A stretch of 64,000 bases of DNA from an uncultured Roseobacter sp. GTDB lineage: Bacteria > Pseudomonadota > Alphaproteobacteria > Rhodobacterales > Rhodobacteraceae. Positions 35,987-44,008 of the stretch are shown here, one piece after another. Made by a program: the position numbers and the translations under genes. Each line of letters begins with the position of its first letter. Positions within the stretch are counted from its first letter, which is position 1. The stretch is from NCBI RefSeq assembly GCF_947495025.1, contig NZ_CANLXG010000001.1, positions 496,001-560,000 of the forward strand. The letters are read 5' to 3'. The notes beneath the pieces were generated by a model, which saw only the letters and a list, made by a program, of their open reading frames with translations, did not search any database and was not told the DNA's origin.

Positions 35987-36610
35987 ATGAAAACCACATC
36001 TCCGTCCGATATTCCGGTGTTGATCCCCGCCGCGGGTCGCTCTTCGCGCATGCGCGGCGAGGACAAACTGATGCGCCATGTCGATGGCGTTCCCTTGCTG
36101 CAGCGTCAGATTGCGCGCGCCGCAGAGGCAACATGCGGGCCTGTGATCGTGCTTTTGCCGTCCGGTCCCCACGACCGGTACGGCTGCCTCACGGGCTCCC
36201 GCGCGGTTTCCGTATCGGTGCCGGATGCCAGCGACGGGATGAGTGCAAGCCTGCGGCGGGGCGTACAGGCCCTGCCCCCGGCAACGCGCGCGGCGATGAT
36301 CCTGCTGCCCGACCTGCCGGATATCACGGCGGATGACATCCGGAAGATGCTGGCCTCCGCGGAAACGGGTGACACCACTTTGATGTGGTGCGCGATGACA
36401 GAGGATGACCAGCCAGGTCACCCGGTAGTGCTGGGCTCAGACCTCTTTGACGATCTGCTGAAAATCTCCGGCGACAACGGTGCGCGGGAGCTGCGCAGAC
36501 GTGCCGCAGAGCGTAATGCGCTGCGCTGCATCAGACTTGGCGGCCGACGCGCGCGGCTGGATCTGGACACACCCGAAGACTGGCAGGCCTGGGAGGCCAC
36601 CAGGAAATAA
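35987..36610 (+). CDS. MobA/MocA-like nucleotidyltransferase
   Basis: The 207-aa protein has the NTP-transferase signature LIPAAGRSSRMRGEDKLM near the N terminus, a LLPDLPDITADDI metal-binding region and a GHPVVLGSDLF motif. Family members transfer CMP or GMP to molybdopterin. The usual L-A-A-G-x-S/G-x-R-x-G-x-xK pattern is nearly intact. A strong terminator follows. Substrate preference (MocA type) is inferred. Confidence 0.85.
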   Translation: MKTTSPSDIPVLIPAAGRSSRMRGEDKLMRHVDGVPLLQRQIARAAEATCGPVIVLLPSGPHDRYGCLTGSRAVSVSVPDASDGMSASLRRGVQALPPATRAAMILLPDLPDITADDIRKMLASAETGDTTLMWCAMTEDDQPGHPVVLGSDLFDDLLKISGDNGARELRRRAAERNALRCIRLGGRRARLDLDTPEDWQAWEATRK

Positions 36611-36643
36611 AAACGGGAGAGCCGTTGGCGGACTCTCCCGTTT
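36611..36643 (+). terminator. Rho-independent terminator after the MocA-like gene
   Basis: A perfect 11-bp stem AAACGGGAGAG / CTCTCCCGTTT encloses an 11-base loop. It begins directly after the stop codon. Confidence 0.88.
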
Positions 36644-36946
36644 GTGCCACGCGGGGCGTTCAGCCCGGCTGCGGCAGCTGCATATAAAGCTTCCCCGGGC
36701 GATTTGCCCCGGCCCCGTCGTCATGGGGTTTCTGAGGGTTAGCACCGGCATCTGCCGCATCCTACCGAAATCAAAGTGCAGTGCTCTGCGCGGGCGGAGT
36801 TTTGCCGGAACCGACCCCATGCGTGCTGATCCGTGGAAACAATGCCAGCAGGATGCCGGTAGCGATCCGGTTCAGGAAACGAACGGTGCCGCCGCAGTAA
36901 TGCTTTCGCGGATCGGGCGACAGACCGGTGTCGTTACAAAGCTGCC
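36644..36946. other. Intergenic stretch before tRNA-Leu, nothing identified
   Basis: The 303 bases between the terminator and the 3' end of tRNA-Leu hold no convincing gene on either strand. The longest frames overlap the tRNA and are not coding. Confidence 0.4.
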
Positions 36947-37030
36947 TGGTACCCAAGGCCGGACTCGAACCGGCACGCCCGAAGGCGGGGGATTTTGAAT
37001 CCCCTGCGTCTACCATTCCGCCACTTGGGC
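36947..37030 (-). tRNA. tRNA-Leu (CAA)
   Basis: The minus strand folds as a class II tRNA: acceptor stem GCCCAAG with CTTGGGT, a D-arm with GGTAGACGC, an anticodon stem GGGGA/TCCCC around the loop TTCAAAA (anticodon CAA), a long variable arm CGCCTTCGGGCG and a T-arm with GGTTCGAGTCC. The CCA end is encoded. It reads UUG codons. Confidence 0.95.
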
Positions 37031-37039
37031 AGCACCCTG

Positions 37040-37068
37040 CGATTACACGCCAGCCGCCCGCCGGGCAA
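37040..37068 (-). promoter_or_regulatory. Candidate promoter for tRNA-Leu
   Basis: On the minus strand TTGCCC (37063-37068) and TAATCG (37040-37045) are 17 bases apart, and the -10 ends 9 bases before the tRNA. Both hexamers are imperfect, so this is a weak call. Confidence 0.3.
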
Positions 37069-37155
37069 GTATAATCCGGGATTTTATACGCCTGCATCTT
37101 GACCAGACGGCGGTCTCATGATCTGCGGGGCGCGATACGCAGGAACGGAACTGAG

Positions 37156-37734
37156 ATGCTCAGAAAGCTCTATGACTGGACGCTCAGCATGGTTGAGCAC
37201 CGCCACGCACTCTGGGTGCTGGCCTTTGTCAGTTTTATTGAAAGCTCGGTCTTTCCGATCCCGCCGGATGTGCTGATGATCCCGATGATCCTGGCCCGCC
37301 CGTCCCGCGCCTGGCTGATCGCCGGGGTTGCCCTTGTCGCATCCGTGCTGGGCGGCATTGCAGGCTATGCCATCGGCGCCTTTGCCTTTGAGAGCATCGG
37401 CCAGCCGATCCTTGAAAGCCTGGGCAAAGCCGAGCGGATGACCGAATTCAACACGCGGTTCAATGACCTGGGGTTCTGGGCCGTGCTGGCTGCCGGTGTG
37501 ACGCCTTTTCCTTACAAGGTCATCACAATCATGTCCGGCTGGACGGGAATGCCGCTGGCGACCTTTATTACAACGTCCATTCTGGCGCGTGGTATCCGGT
37601 TTTTCCTCGTCGCACTGCTGTTGTGGAAGTTCGGCGCGCCGATCCGTGACTTTATCGAACGCAGGCTCGGCCTTATGTTCACCCTGTTCGTGGTCATCCT
37701 GGCCGGTGGTTTTTATCTTGTGAGGTATCTGTGA
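37156..37734 (+). CDS. DedA/YqaA family membrane protein
   Basis: The start at 37156 (MLRKLYDWTLSMVEH) gives 192 aa. The protein has about five hydrophobic segments and the family pattern FVSFIESSVFPIPPDVLMIPM, a glycine-rich LGGIAGYAIG, the GVTPFPYKVITIMSG motif and a C-terminal ILARGIRFFLVA. Proteins of this family act as lipid scramblases or transporters in the inner membrane. The last 4 bases overlap dsbB. Confidence 0.88.
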   Translation: MLRKLYDWTLSMVEHRHALWVLAFVSFIESSVFPIPPDVLMIPMILARPSRAWLIAGVALVASVLGGIAGYAIGAFAFESIGQPILESLGKAERMTEFNTRFNDLGFWAVLAAGVTPFPYKVITIMSGWTGMPLATFITTSILARGIRFFLVALLLWKFGAPIRDFIERRLGLMFTLFVVILAGGFYLVRYL

Positions 37735-38189
37735 CAGGCAGACAGGCGCTCTGGCTGGCAACGTTCGGATCGGTCACGCTGATGGCCGGTGCGCTGGCGT
37801 TTCAGTACATCGGTGGCATGCCGCCCTGCAAAATGTGCTACTGGCAGCGCTACCCGCATATCATCGCCATCGCAATCGGCGCGCTGGCTCTCGGCCTGTC
37901 GAACCGCATGCTGACCCTCGCCGGAGCGGCAGCTGCTCTGACAACCTCGGCCATCGGCTTTTTTCATGCCGGCGTGGAACGGGGTTTCTGGGAAGGCCCC
38001 ACATCCTGCACATCGGCCTCGATCGGGGGCCTGACAGCAGACGAGCTGTTTGACCAGATCATGGCCGCACCCATCGTGCGCTGCGATGAAATCCCCTGGG
38101 AAATGCTGGGTCTGAGCATGGCAGGATGGAACGCAGTGATCTCGCTTGCATTGGCCTGCCTCTGGCTTCTGGCCTGGCGCCGGGCCTAA
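37731..38189 (+). CDS. dsbB: Disulfide bond formation protein DsbB
   Basis: DsbB reoxidises DsbA using quinone. The 152-aa inner-membrane protein has four helices and both periplasmic cysteine pairs: Cys33 and Cys36 (PPCKMCYWQRYPH) and Cys93 and Cys118 (TSCTSASIGG, VRCDEIPW). It starts with GTG overlapping the previous stop. It ends converging with the Lrp gene with a 4-base overlap. Confidence 0.9.
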   Translation: MTGRQALWLATFGSVTLMAGALAFQYIGGMPPCKMCYWQRYPHIIAIAIGALALGLSNRMLTLAGAAAALTTSAIGFFHAGVERGFWEGPTSCTSASIGGLTADELFDQIMAAPIVRCDEIPWEMLGLSMAGWNAVISLALACLWLLAWRRA

Positions 38190-38611
38190 CTGGCTTTGCG
38201 TGTCGACAGCAGCAGGCTGGTTTCGCTTGCTGTAACGCCATCAAAAAGCCGGATGCGCGACAGCTGCTGATCAAAAGCCTCCAGTGTGGTCGTACCGATC
38301 TCGACAATCACGTCCCATCGCCCGTTTGTGGACCAGACATGCCGCACTTCTGGCAATGCGCGAAGCTGGCGGATGATCCTCTCGGTGCCGCGCCCTTCAA
38401 TCGCAATCATCATCAGCCCGCGGACAGGGTCGCGTATCTGATCGCTCCTGAGCATGACGGAAAAGCCCAGCAGATCGCCGTCAGCCTGCAGTCGCGCCAG
38501 CCGTGACCGTACGGTAGCCCGAGAGACACCCAGCCGCGAGGCCAGCTCCGATAGCGGCGCACGTGCATCGTGACGTAAGGCCGCAATCAGCCGACCATCC
38601 AATTCGTCCAT
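38186..38611 (-). CDS. Lrp/AsnC family transcriptional regulator
   Basis: The 141-aa protein has an N-terminal winged helix (residues 1-60: DELDGRLIAALRHDARAPLSELASRLGVSRATVRSRLARL) and a C-terminal RAM ligand-binding domain (GWD-like NGRWDVIVEI). It is divergent from the arginase and ornithine cyclodeaminase genes, so an amino-acid-responsive local regulator, probably sensing arginine or ornithine, is likely. Confidence 0.92.
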   Translation of the reverse strand: MDELDGRLIAALRHDARAPLSELASRLGVSRATVRSRLARLQADGDLLGFSVMLRSDQIRDPVRGLMMIAIEGRGTERIIRQLRALPEVRHVWSTNGRWDVIVEIGTTTLEAFDQQLSRIRLFDGVTASETSLLLSTRKAS

Positions 38612-38617
38612 TCAGTA

Positions 38618-38641
38618 TATCCATATTGATAATTTTGGATA
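38618..38641. promoter_or_regulatory. Candidate Lrp-type operator between the regulator and arginase
   Basis: TATCCA-N12-TGGATA is a perfect 6-bp inverted repeat with an AT-rich centre, the layout expected for Lrp/AsnC sites. It lies 7 bases upstream of the regulator's own ATG and 80 bases before the arginase ATG, so both divergent transcripts could be controlled, including autoregulation. Confidence 0.5.
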
Positions 38642-38720
38642 CATTATGATCAAAACGGGTGCTTGTCGATATCCCGATCCGGTTCATATTCTGTGGGCAG
38701 TTCGAAATCCGGAGATAGAC

Positions 38721-39641
38721 ATGAACCCCGACAAATGTATTCTGATCGGCGCACCCGTGGACTGCGGTAAGCGTCGCACCGGCTGCCTCATGGGCCCCGA
38801 CGCCTACCGCACCGCGGGCCTCAATGAGGCACTGACGGACCTCGGGTATCATGTCGAGGACCGGGGTAATCTCACCCCTGCCCCGTTCACCGCTGAACCG
38901 CATCCGAGGCTTCATGCGCTGGCCGAGACTGTCGCATGGACCCGCACCCTCGCCGACGTCGCCGAAAGCAGCCTGGGAGAGGGTCTGCCCGTGTTCCTTG
39001 GTGGTGATCACGCTTTGTCACTTGGCACGGTCGCGGGCGCGATGCGGTATGCAGCTTCGGAAAAACGTCCGCTTTTTGTCCTCTGGCTCGACGCTCACAG
39101 CGACTTTCATACACCGCAAAGCACCGAAAGCGGCAATCTGCACGGTACACCTCTGGGATACGTCACGGGGCGAAGCGGGTTTGATGGTTTCCCAAAGATC
39201 ACTGATCCTCTGCCCGAAGAAAACGTTGCTATCATCGGCCTGCGCTCGGTGGACCCTCAGGAGCGCGACGCCCTGCAGAAAACTGCCATCCACCGCGTGG
39301 ACATGCGGGATATCGACGAGACCGGGATTGCGCGTCCGCTGAGTGCTTTTCTGGAGCGTGTGGCGGCCGCGGGAGGGATGCTGCATGTGTCGCTGGATGT
39401 GGATTTTCTGGACCCCTCCGTCGCGCCGGCCGTTGGTACAACCGTGCCGGGCGGTGCCACGATCCGCGAGGGCCATCTGGTCATGGAAATGCTGCATGAC
39501 AGCGGATTGATGACCTCGCTCGATCTGGTGGAACTGAACCCTTTCCTCGATGAGCGTGGCCGTACCGCGCAGGTCATGGTCGATCTTGCTGCCTCTGCGT
39601 TCGGACGCAGGGTCTTCGACCGCCCGACCCGCGCATACTGA
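38721..39641 (+). CDS. Arginase
   Basis: Arginase hydrolyses arginine to ornithine and urea with a dinuclear manganese centre. The 306-aa protein (start with GGAG 7 bases upstream) has all metal motifs: GGDHALSLG with His97, DAHSDFH at 124-130, and SLDVDFLDPSVAPAVGT with Asp226 and Asp228. It precedes ornithine cyclodeaminase by 14 bases. The symbol arcB/rocF is not assigned because naming varies; the reaction is well supported. Confidence 0.95.
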   Translation: MNPDKCILIGAPVDCGKRRTGCLMGPDAYRTAGLNEALTDLGYHVEDRGNLTPAPFTAEPHPRLHALAETVAWTRTLADVAESSLGEGLPVFLGGDHALSLGTVAGAMRYAASEKRPLFVLWLDAHSDFHTPQSTESGNLHGTPLGYVTGRSGFDGFPKITDPLPEENVAIIGLRSVDPQERDALQKTAIHRVDMRDIDETGIARPLSAFLERVAAAGGMLHVSLDVDFLDPSVAPAVGTTVPGGATIREGHLVMEMLHDSGLMTSLDLVELNPFLDERGRTAQVMVDLAASAFGRRVFDRPTRAY

Positions 39642-39655
39642 ACAGGAGAATGTCC

Positions 39656-40708
39656 ATGACCAACAGTGCACCTTCCGACAAAGCACTCGTGCCGTTTGTC
39701 TCCGTGGATCACATGATGCGACTGATTCACCACATCGGCGTCGAGGACATGCTGCGCGGCCTGGCAGATTACATCGAGGCCGATTTCCGCCGCTGGCAGC
39801 TCTTCGATAAAACCCCACGGGTGGCCAGCCATTCTGCCGAAGGGGTGATCGAACTTATGCCCACCTCTGACGGCGAAGTGTATGGCTTCAAATACGTAAA
39901 CGGCCATCCAAAGAACACCGCCGACGGATTGCAGACAGTCACCGCCTTTGGTCTGCTCGCAGACGTGGCCTCAGGCTATCCGGTTTTGCTCTCCGAAATG
40001 ACCATACTGACAGCTTTACGCACTGCCGCGACCTCTGCTCTGGTGGCCCGCCTGCTCGCCCCGGAGAACGCGACAACCATGGCGATGATCGGCAACGGCG
40101 CGCAGTCCGAATTTCAGAGCCTCGCTATGAAAGCGATCTGTGGCATCACAGAGGTTCGCCTGTTCGATACCGACCCGGCCGCCACGCAGAAATGCGCCCG
40201 GAACCTCGAGGGACTTGGCCTGAAAGTCGTTGCATGCCCCTCGCCCGAAGACGCCATTCTGGGGGCCGGGATCATCACAACCTGCACCGCCGACAAACAA
40301 TATGCCCGCATTCTGACCGACAACATGATCGGCGCGGGCGTGCATATTAATGCAATCGGTGGCGACTGCCCGGGCAAGACCGAACTGGCACCCGGCATTC
40401 TTGAACGCTCCGACATCTTTGTCGAATACCCCGAACAGACCCGGATCGAAGGCGAAATTCAGCAGCTTGCGCCGGACCATCCGGTAACGGAGATCTGGCA
40501 GGTCCTCACAGGCCAGGCACCAGGGCGCACGTCACAGCGTCAGATCACTGTTTTTGATTCCGTGGGCTTCGCGATCGAGGATTTCAGCGCCCTTAGGTAC
40601 GTGCGCGACCAGATCCGCAAGACCCCGCTGTGTCATATGCTGGACATGCTGGCCGATCCGGATGATCCGCGCGATCTCTTCGGTATGCTGCAACGCGCGA
40701 GGCCCTGA
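39656..40708 (+). CDS. Ornithine cyclodeaminase
   Basis: The enzyme turns ornithine into proline and ammonia with NAD. The start at 39656 is preferred over 39650 because the AGGAG is 7 bases away. The 350-aa protein has an N-terminal substrate domain (ASHSAEGVIELMPTSDG, YGFKYVNGHP), and a Rossmann domain with MIGNGAQSEFQSLA and HINAIGGDCPGKTEL. With arginase it gives a two-step arginine-to-proline route. Twin hairpins follow the stop. Confidence 0.94.
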   Translation: MTNSAPSDKALVPFVSVDHMMRLIHHIGVEDMLRGLADYIEADFRRWQLFDKTPRVASHSAEGVIELMPTSDGEVYGFKYVNGHPKNTADGLQTVTAFGLLADVASGYPVLLSEMTILTALRTAATSALVARLLAPENATTMAMIGNGAQSEFQSLAMKAICGITEVRLFDTDPAATQKCARNLEGLGLKVVACPSPEDAILGAGIITTCTADKQYARILTDNMIGAGVHINAIGGDCPGKTELAPGILERSDIFVEYPEQTRIEGEIQQLAPDHPVTEIWQVLTGQAPGRTSQRQITVFDSVGFAIEDFSALRYVRDQIRKTPLCHMLDMLADPDDPRDLFGMLQRARP

Positions 40709-40716
40709 TCCGCGCC

Positions 40717-40769
40717 GTTCCGGGCACGCCCGGAACCAGGAAACAGAATGCGTGCGCCCGGCAGGGCGC
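40717..40769. terminator. Twin hairpins between converging genes
   Basis: A perfect 8-bp stem GTTCCGGG-N4-CCCGGAAC (40717-40736) is followed by a 6-bp stem GCGCCC-N4-GGGCGC (40754-40769). They lie between the ornithine cyclodeaminase stop and the monooxygenase stop. There is no T tract, so intrinsic termination is uncertain; they may act as a shared roadblock or mRNA end. Confidence 0.5.
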
Positions 40770-40782
40770 GCGCGCCGCCGGA

Positions 40783-41955
40783 TCACAGCGGATGAGTTGC
40801 GGTCACGTCGTGCCCATAGAGCCATTCAAACCGCTTCAGCATCAGACCGGGCGCCACGCGGCTACCCAGTGACAGTGCCAGATGCGCTGCCTGACGCGCC
40901 GCGCCGTCACGCAGGTGATACCGCCGCGCGTTCGCACTGGCCTCATCAATCGCGCGGACAACGCGGGCTCTGCGCGTTCGGGTATAGCCCTCTGCCAGTT
41001 CACCGGAAGCTGCCAGAGCCGCGAGCACCCAGGCGTCTTCCAGCGCCAGATTGGCCCCCTGCGCCAGAAAGGGCAATGTCGGATGCGCCGCATCTCCGAG
41101 CAGCGCAACGCCCTGCTTTTCCCAGCTTTCCGCAACGGGATGCCGGAAAAGTCCCCAGAGCCCGACATCCTGCACCTGATCCAGCAGATCACACACCGGA
41201 CCTCCGAAATCGGCAAATGCCGCGCGCAGGTTCTCCGGATCATCACCGTGCGACCAGCCTTCGTCTGCCCAGGCATCGCGCTCCTGAACCGCGACGATGT
41301 TTGTCAGACTCCTGCCCCGCAGCGGGTAACTGACCACATGACGTCCCGGGCCCATCGTTACTGTGGCAACAGGCGCTGCATCGGTCCTGGCGGGCACCAG
41401 CGCGCGCCAGGCGACCTGTCCGGTAAAGGCCGGTTCAGGCCCCTGCCAGACTGCGCTGCGCCCCACGGAGTGGATGCCATCGGCACAGACGATCAGCTCG
41501 GACCGCAGCGTTCCGCCATCTGCAAAGGCCACCCCAGGCAAAGTTCCCGGTGTGACCCGTACCGCACGCCGGCCCATCTCGACAGAGACGTTCTGATGCC
41601 GCGCGGCGCGGGCCAGCAGACCGATCAGATCTGCCCGATGGACAAAGAGATAGTCGCGGTCGGCCAGACGGTTCAGGTCCAGCCTGGCGACGGTACGCCC
41701 CTGCCGGTAGTCCTGCATGACCACAGCTTCGGCCCTGATTGCGCCCTGACGGCGCAGAGGCTCTGCCAACCCCAGCGCGCGCAGCACAGCAAGTCCGTTC
41801 GGGCTGATCTGCAGACCCGCACCAACCTCGGTGATCTCATCCGCCTGCTCAACCAGCGTTACGGCTATCCCGCGCATGGCCAGTGCCGCAGCACAGGCCA
41901 GCCCACCGATGCCGGCACCGATCACAACCGCATTTTTTGCCAGTCTCTGTTCCAT
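40783..41955 (-). CDS. FAD-dependent monooxygenase (salicylate hydroxylase/UbiH-like)
   Basis: The start at 41955 (MEQRLAK) gives 390 aa. The FAD fingerprint GAGIGG is at residues 13-18, followed by a VEQADEITEVGAGLQISPNG block, CADGIHSVGRSAVW (DG motif), and LLGDAAHPTLPFLAQGANLALEDA (GD motif), the class A aromatic hydroxylase pattern. Substrate is unknown. No ribosome-binding site is visible, and the start lies 10 bases after the dksA terminator, which is odd. Confidence 0.88.
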   Translation of the reverse strand: MEQRLAKNAVVIGAGIGGLACAAALAMRGIAVTLVEQADEITEVGAGLQISPNGLAVLRALGLAEPLRRQGAIRAEAVVMQDYRQGRTVARLDLNRLADRDYLFVHRADLIGLLARAARHQNVSVEMGRRAVRVTPGTLPGVAFADGGTLRSELIVCADGIHSVGRSAVWQGPEPAFTGQVAWRALVPARTDAAPVATVTMGPGRHVVSYPLRGRSLTNIVAVQERDAWADEGWSHGDDPENLRAAFADFGGPVCDLLDQVQDVGLWGLFRHPVAESWEKQGVALLGDAAHPTLPFLAQGANLALEDAWVLAALAASGELAEGYTRTRRARVVRAIDEASANARRYHLRDGAARQAAHLALSLGSRVAPGLMLKRFEWLYGHDVTATHPL

Positions 41956-41964
41956 CGCCAAAAC

Positions 41965-41996
41965 AAAAGCGCCGGACATCAGATGCCGGCGCTTTT
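41965..41996 (-). terminator. Rho-independent terminator of dksA
   Basis: A perfect 11-bp stem AAAAGCGCCGG / CCGGCGCTTTT with a 10-base loop follows the dksA stop by 24 bases, with a further TTTT on the minus strand. Confidence 0.9.
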
Positions 41997-42020
41997 CCCG
42001 TCGTTTCCGTTGTTGCGGGA

Positions 42021-42443
42021 TCAGTCGTCCCGGTGCACCTTTTCGCGCCTTTCGTGGCGTTCCTGGGCCTCAAGGCTCATGGTTGCAATGGGGCGCGCGT
42101 CGAGACGTTTCAGCGAGATCGGCTCGCCCGTGACGCTGCAATACCCGAATTCACCCTCTTCAATACGGCGCAGCGCGCCGTCGATTTTGCTCACCAGTTT
42201 GCGCTGGCGATCGCGGGTGCGCAGCTCAAGCGCGCGGTCGGTCTCTTCGGAGGCGCGGTCAGCAACATCGGGAATGTTGCGCGTGCCGTCCTGCAGGCCT
42301 TCGATCGTGTCGCGGCTGCCAGCCAGAAGCTCAGAGCGCCATGTCAGCAGTTTCCGGCGAAAATACTCAACCTGACGTTCATTCATGAACGGTTCGTCTT
42401 CGGCCGGACGGTAGTCATCCGGCAGGAAAAGTTCCTGTTTCAT
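42021..42443 (-). CDS. dksA: RNA polymerase-binding transcription factor DksA
   Basis: DksA binds in the secondary channel of RNA polymerase and with ppGpp mediates the stringent response. The start at 42443 (MKQELFLPDD) has GAGGGG 6 bases upstream and gives 140 aa. The coiled-coil has acidic tip residues Asp59 and Asp62 (PDVADRASEE). The zinc-finger region GYCSVTGEPISLKRLDARPIATMSLEAQERHE keeps only Cys102 of the four usual cysteines, as in the DksA of other Rhodobacterales. It is divergent from the MoxR gene. Confidence 0.94.
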   Translation of the reverse strand: MKQELFLPDDYRPAEDEPFMNERQVEYFRRKLLTWRSELLAGSRDTIEGLQDGTRNIPDVADRASEETDRALELRTRDRQRKLVSKIDGALRRIEEGEFGYCSVTGEPISLKRLDARPIATMSLEAQERHERREKVHRDD

Positions 42444-42608
42444 CTGCTTCCCCTCAACGTGGCTAACGTTTTCCATCTGCACTTGTCCCCTGGCCAGGTG
42501 CCCCTCACCGTGCAGATACCGCAGCCTCGCCGGATTGTCACTACACAATCCGGTACAAACGCGGTTAAAAGCGTCATGAAAATTGCTTACTAAAGGGTTG
42601 ACAACAGC

Positions 42609-43448
42609 ATGAAATTCCAGGGAACGGCGGACTATATCGCCACCGATGATCTGACAATCGCGGTTAACGCGGCTGTGACACTGGAACGCCCGCTGCTGGT
42701 CAAGGGAGAGCCCGGAACAGGCAAAACCGAGCTTGCACGGCAGGTCGCCGGTGCGCTGGGAACGCCGATGATCGAATGGAACATCAAGTCCACCACCCGC
42801 GCCCAGCAGGGACTTTATGAGTACGACGCGGTCAGTCGCCTGCGCGACAGCCAGCTGGGCGACGAGCGGGTGCATGACGTGTCAAATTACATCCGCAAAG
42901 GTAAACTCTGGCAGGCCTTTGAAGCAGAAGAAAAAGTTGTGCTGCTGATCGACGAGATCGACAAAGCCGACATCGAGTTCCCCAACGATCTGCTGCAGGA
43001 ACTCGATAAAATGGAGTTCTTTGTCTACGAGACCGGCGAAACAATCCGCGCCGTCCACCGCCCGATCGTGATCATCACATCGAACAACGAAAAAGAACTG
43101 CCGGACGCCTTTCTGCGCCGCTGCTTTTTCCACTATATCCGGTTCCCCGAGATGGACACGCTGCGGCGCATTGTCGAAGTGCACCACCCGGGCATCAAAG
43201 AATCGCTGCTGACCACAGCGCTCACGCAGTTTTTTGAGATCCGTGAACAGCAGGGTCTGAAAAAGAAGCCGTCCACCTCCGAAGTGCTCGACTGGCTGAA
43301 GCTGCTGCTGGCCGAGGATATGACCGCAGAGGACCTCAGATCCGGCGGCGCCGGTGCCCTGCCGAAGCTGCACGGCGCCCTGCTGAAAAACGAGCAGGAT
43401 GTGCACCTGTTTGAACGGCTTGCCTTCCTTGCGCGCAGCGGCCGCTAG
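42609..43448 (+). CDS. MoxR-type AAA+ ATPase
   Basis: The 279-aa protein has Walker A GEPGTGKT at 33-40, Walker B VVLLIDEIDKAD near 110-120, sensor 1 IITSNNEKELPDAFLRRC, and a C-terminal lid. MoxR proteins act as chaperones for metal or cofactor insertion together with a VWA-domain partner, which here is the gene at 45597, 2.1 kb downstream. It is divergent from dksA across 165 bases. Confidence 0.93.
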   Translation: MKFQGTADYIATDDLTIAVNAAVTLERPLLVKGEPGTGKTELARQVAGALGTPMIEWNIKSTTRAQQGLYEYDAVSRLRDSQLGDERVHDVSNYIRKGKLWQAFEAEEKVVLLIDEIDKADIEFPNDLLQELDKMEFFVYETGETIRAVHRPIVIITSNNEKELPDAFLRRCFFHYIRFPEMDTLRRIVEVHHPGIKESLLTTALTQFFEIREQQGLKKKPSTSEVLDWLKLLLAEDMTAEDLRSGGAGALPKLHGALLKNEQDVHLFERLAFLARSGR

Positions 43449-43552
43449 ACAAATCAGCGCATCCGCGGCTACACTCTGCCCAACGGTGCCACAGAGCACC
43501 ACAAATTCTGACCCGTGGCGCAAGATCGCGGGCTGAGGCAGACGGGCAGATT

Positions 43553-44008
43553 ATGACACAGACACCAGGGCTCGTGGTGCGCGCATTGCGTGAGGACGAC
43601 AAGGCTGCATGGTCGGCTTTGTGGACAGCTTATCTCGCGTTCTATGAAACTTCGCGCCCCACAGAGATACACGATCTCTACTTCACGCGGCTGCTGGGTC
43701 ACGACCCGCAGGATTTCAATGCACTGGTGGCCGAGCTGGATGGCCGGCTGGTCGGCCTGACGCATTACCTTTTTCACCGCCACGGATGGTCTGCAGAAAA
43801 CACCTGTTATCTGCAGGATCTCTATGCAGATCCGGCGGTGCGGGGCCAGGGCATCGGTCGCGCCCTGATCGAAGCGGTCTATGCTGCCGCCGATACCGCG
43901 GGGGTGCCCTCTGTCTACTGGCTGACACAGGATTTCAACAAGGATGCGCGTCTGCTCTATGACCGGATCGGCGTGAAGACACCCTTTATCAGGTACAACC
44001 GCGCGTGA
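43553..44008 (+). CDS. GNAT family N-acetyltransferase
   Basis: The 151-aa protein has the GNAT layout: VVRALREDDKAAW start, LVGLTHYLFHRHGWSAENTCYLQDLYADPAVRGQGIGRALIEAVY with the acetyl-CoA loop RGQGIGR, and a C-terminal VYWLTQDFNKDARLLYDRIG motif. Its last 4 bases overlap the DUF2927 lipoprotein gene, which implies cotranslation. Acceptor unknown. Confidence 0.9.
   Translation: MTQTPGLVVRALREDDKAAWSALWTAYLAFYETSRPTEIHDLYFTRLLGHDPQDFNALVAELDGRLVGLTHYLFHRHGWSAENTCYLQDLYADPAVRGQGIGRALIEAVYAAADTAGVPSVYWLTQDFNKDARLLYDRIGVKTPFIRYNRA

Noticed and set aside
36771..37097. 108-aa minus-strand ORF containing MVDAGDSKSPAFGRAGSSPALGT
   Set aside because: It overlaps tRNA-Leu, and the MVDAGDSKSPA string is the translation of a tRNA-Leu gene, a well known false-ORF artefact.
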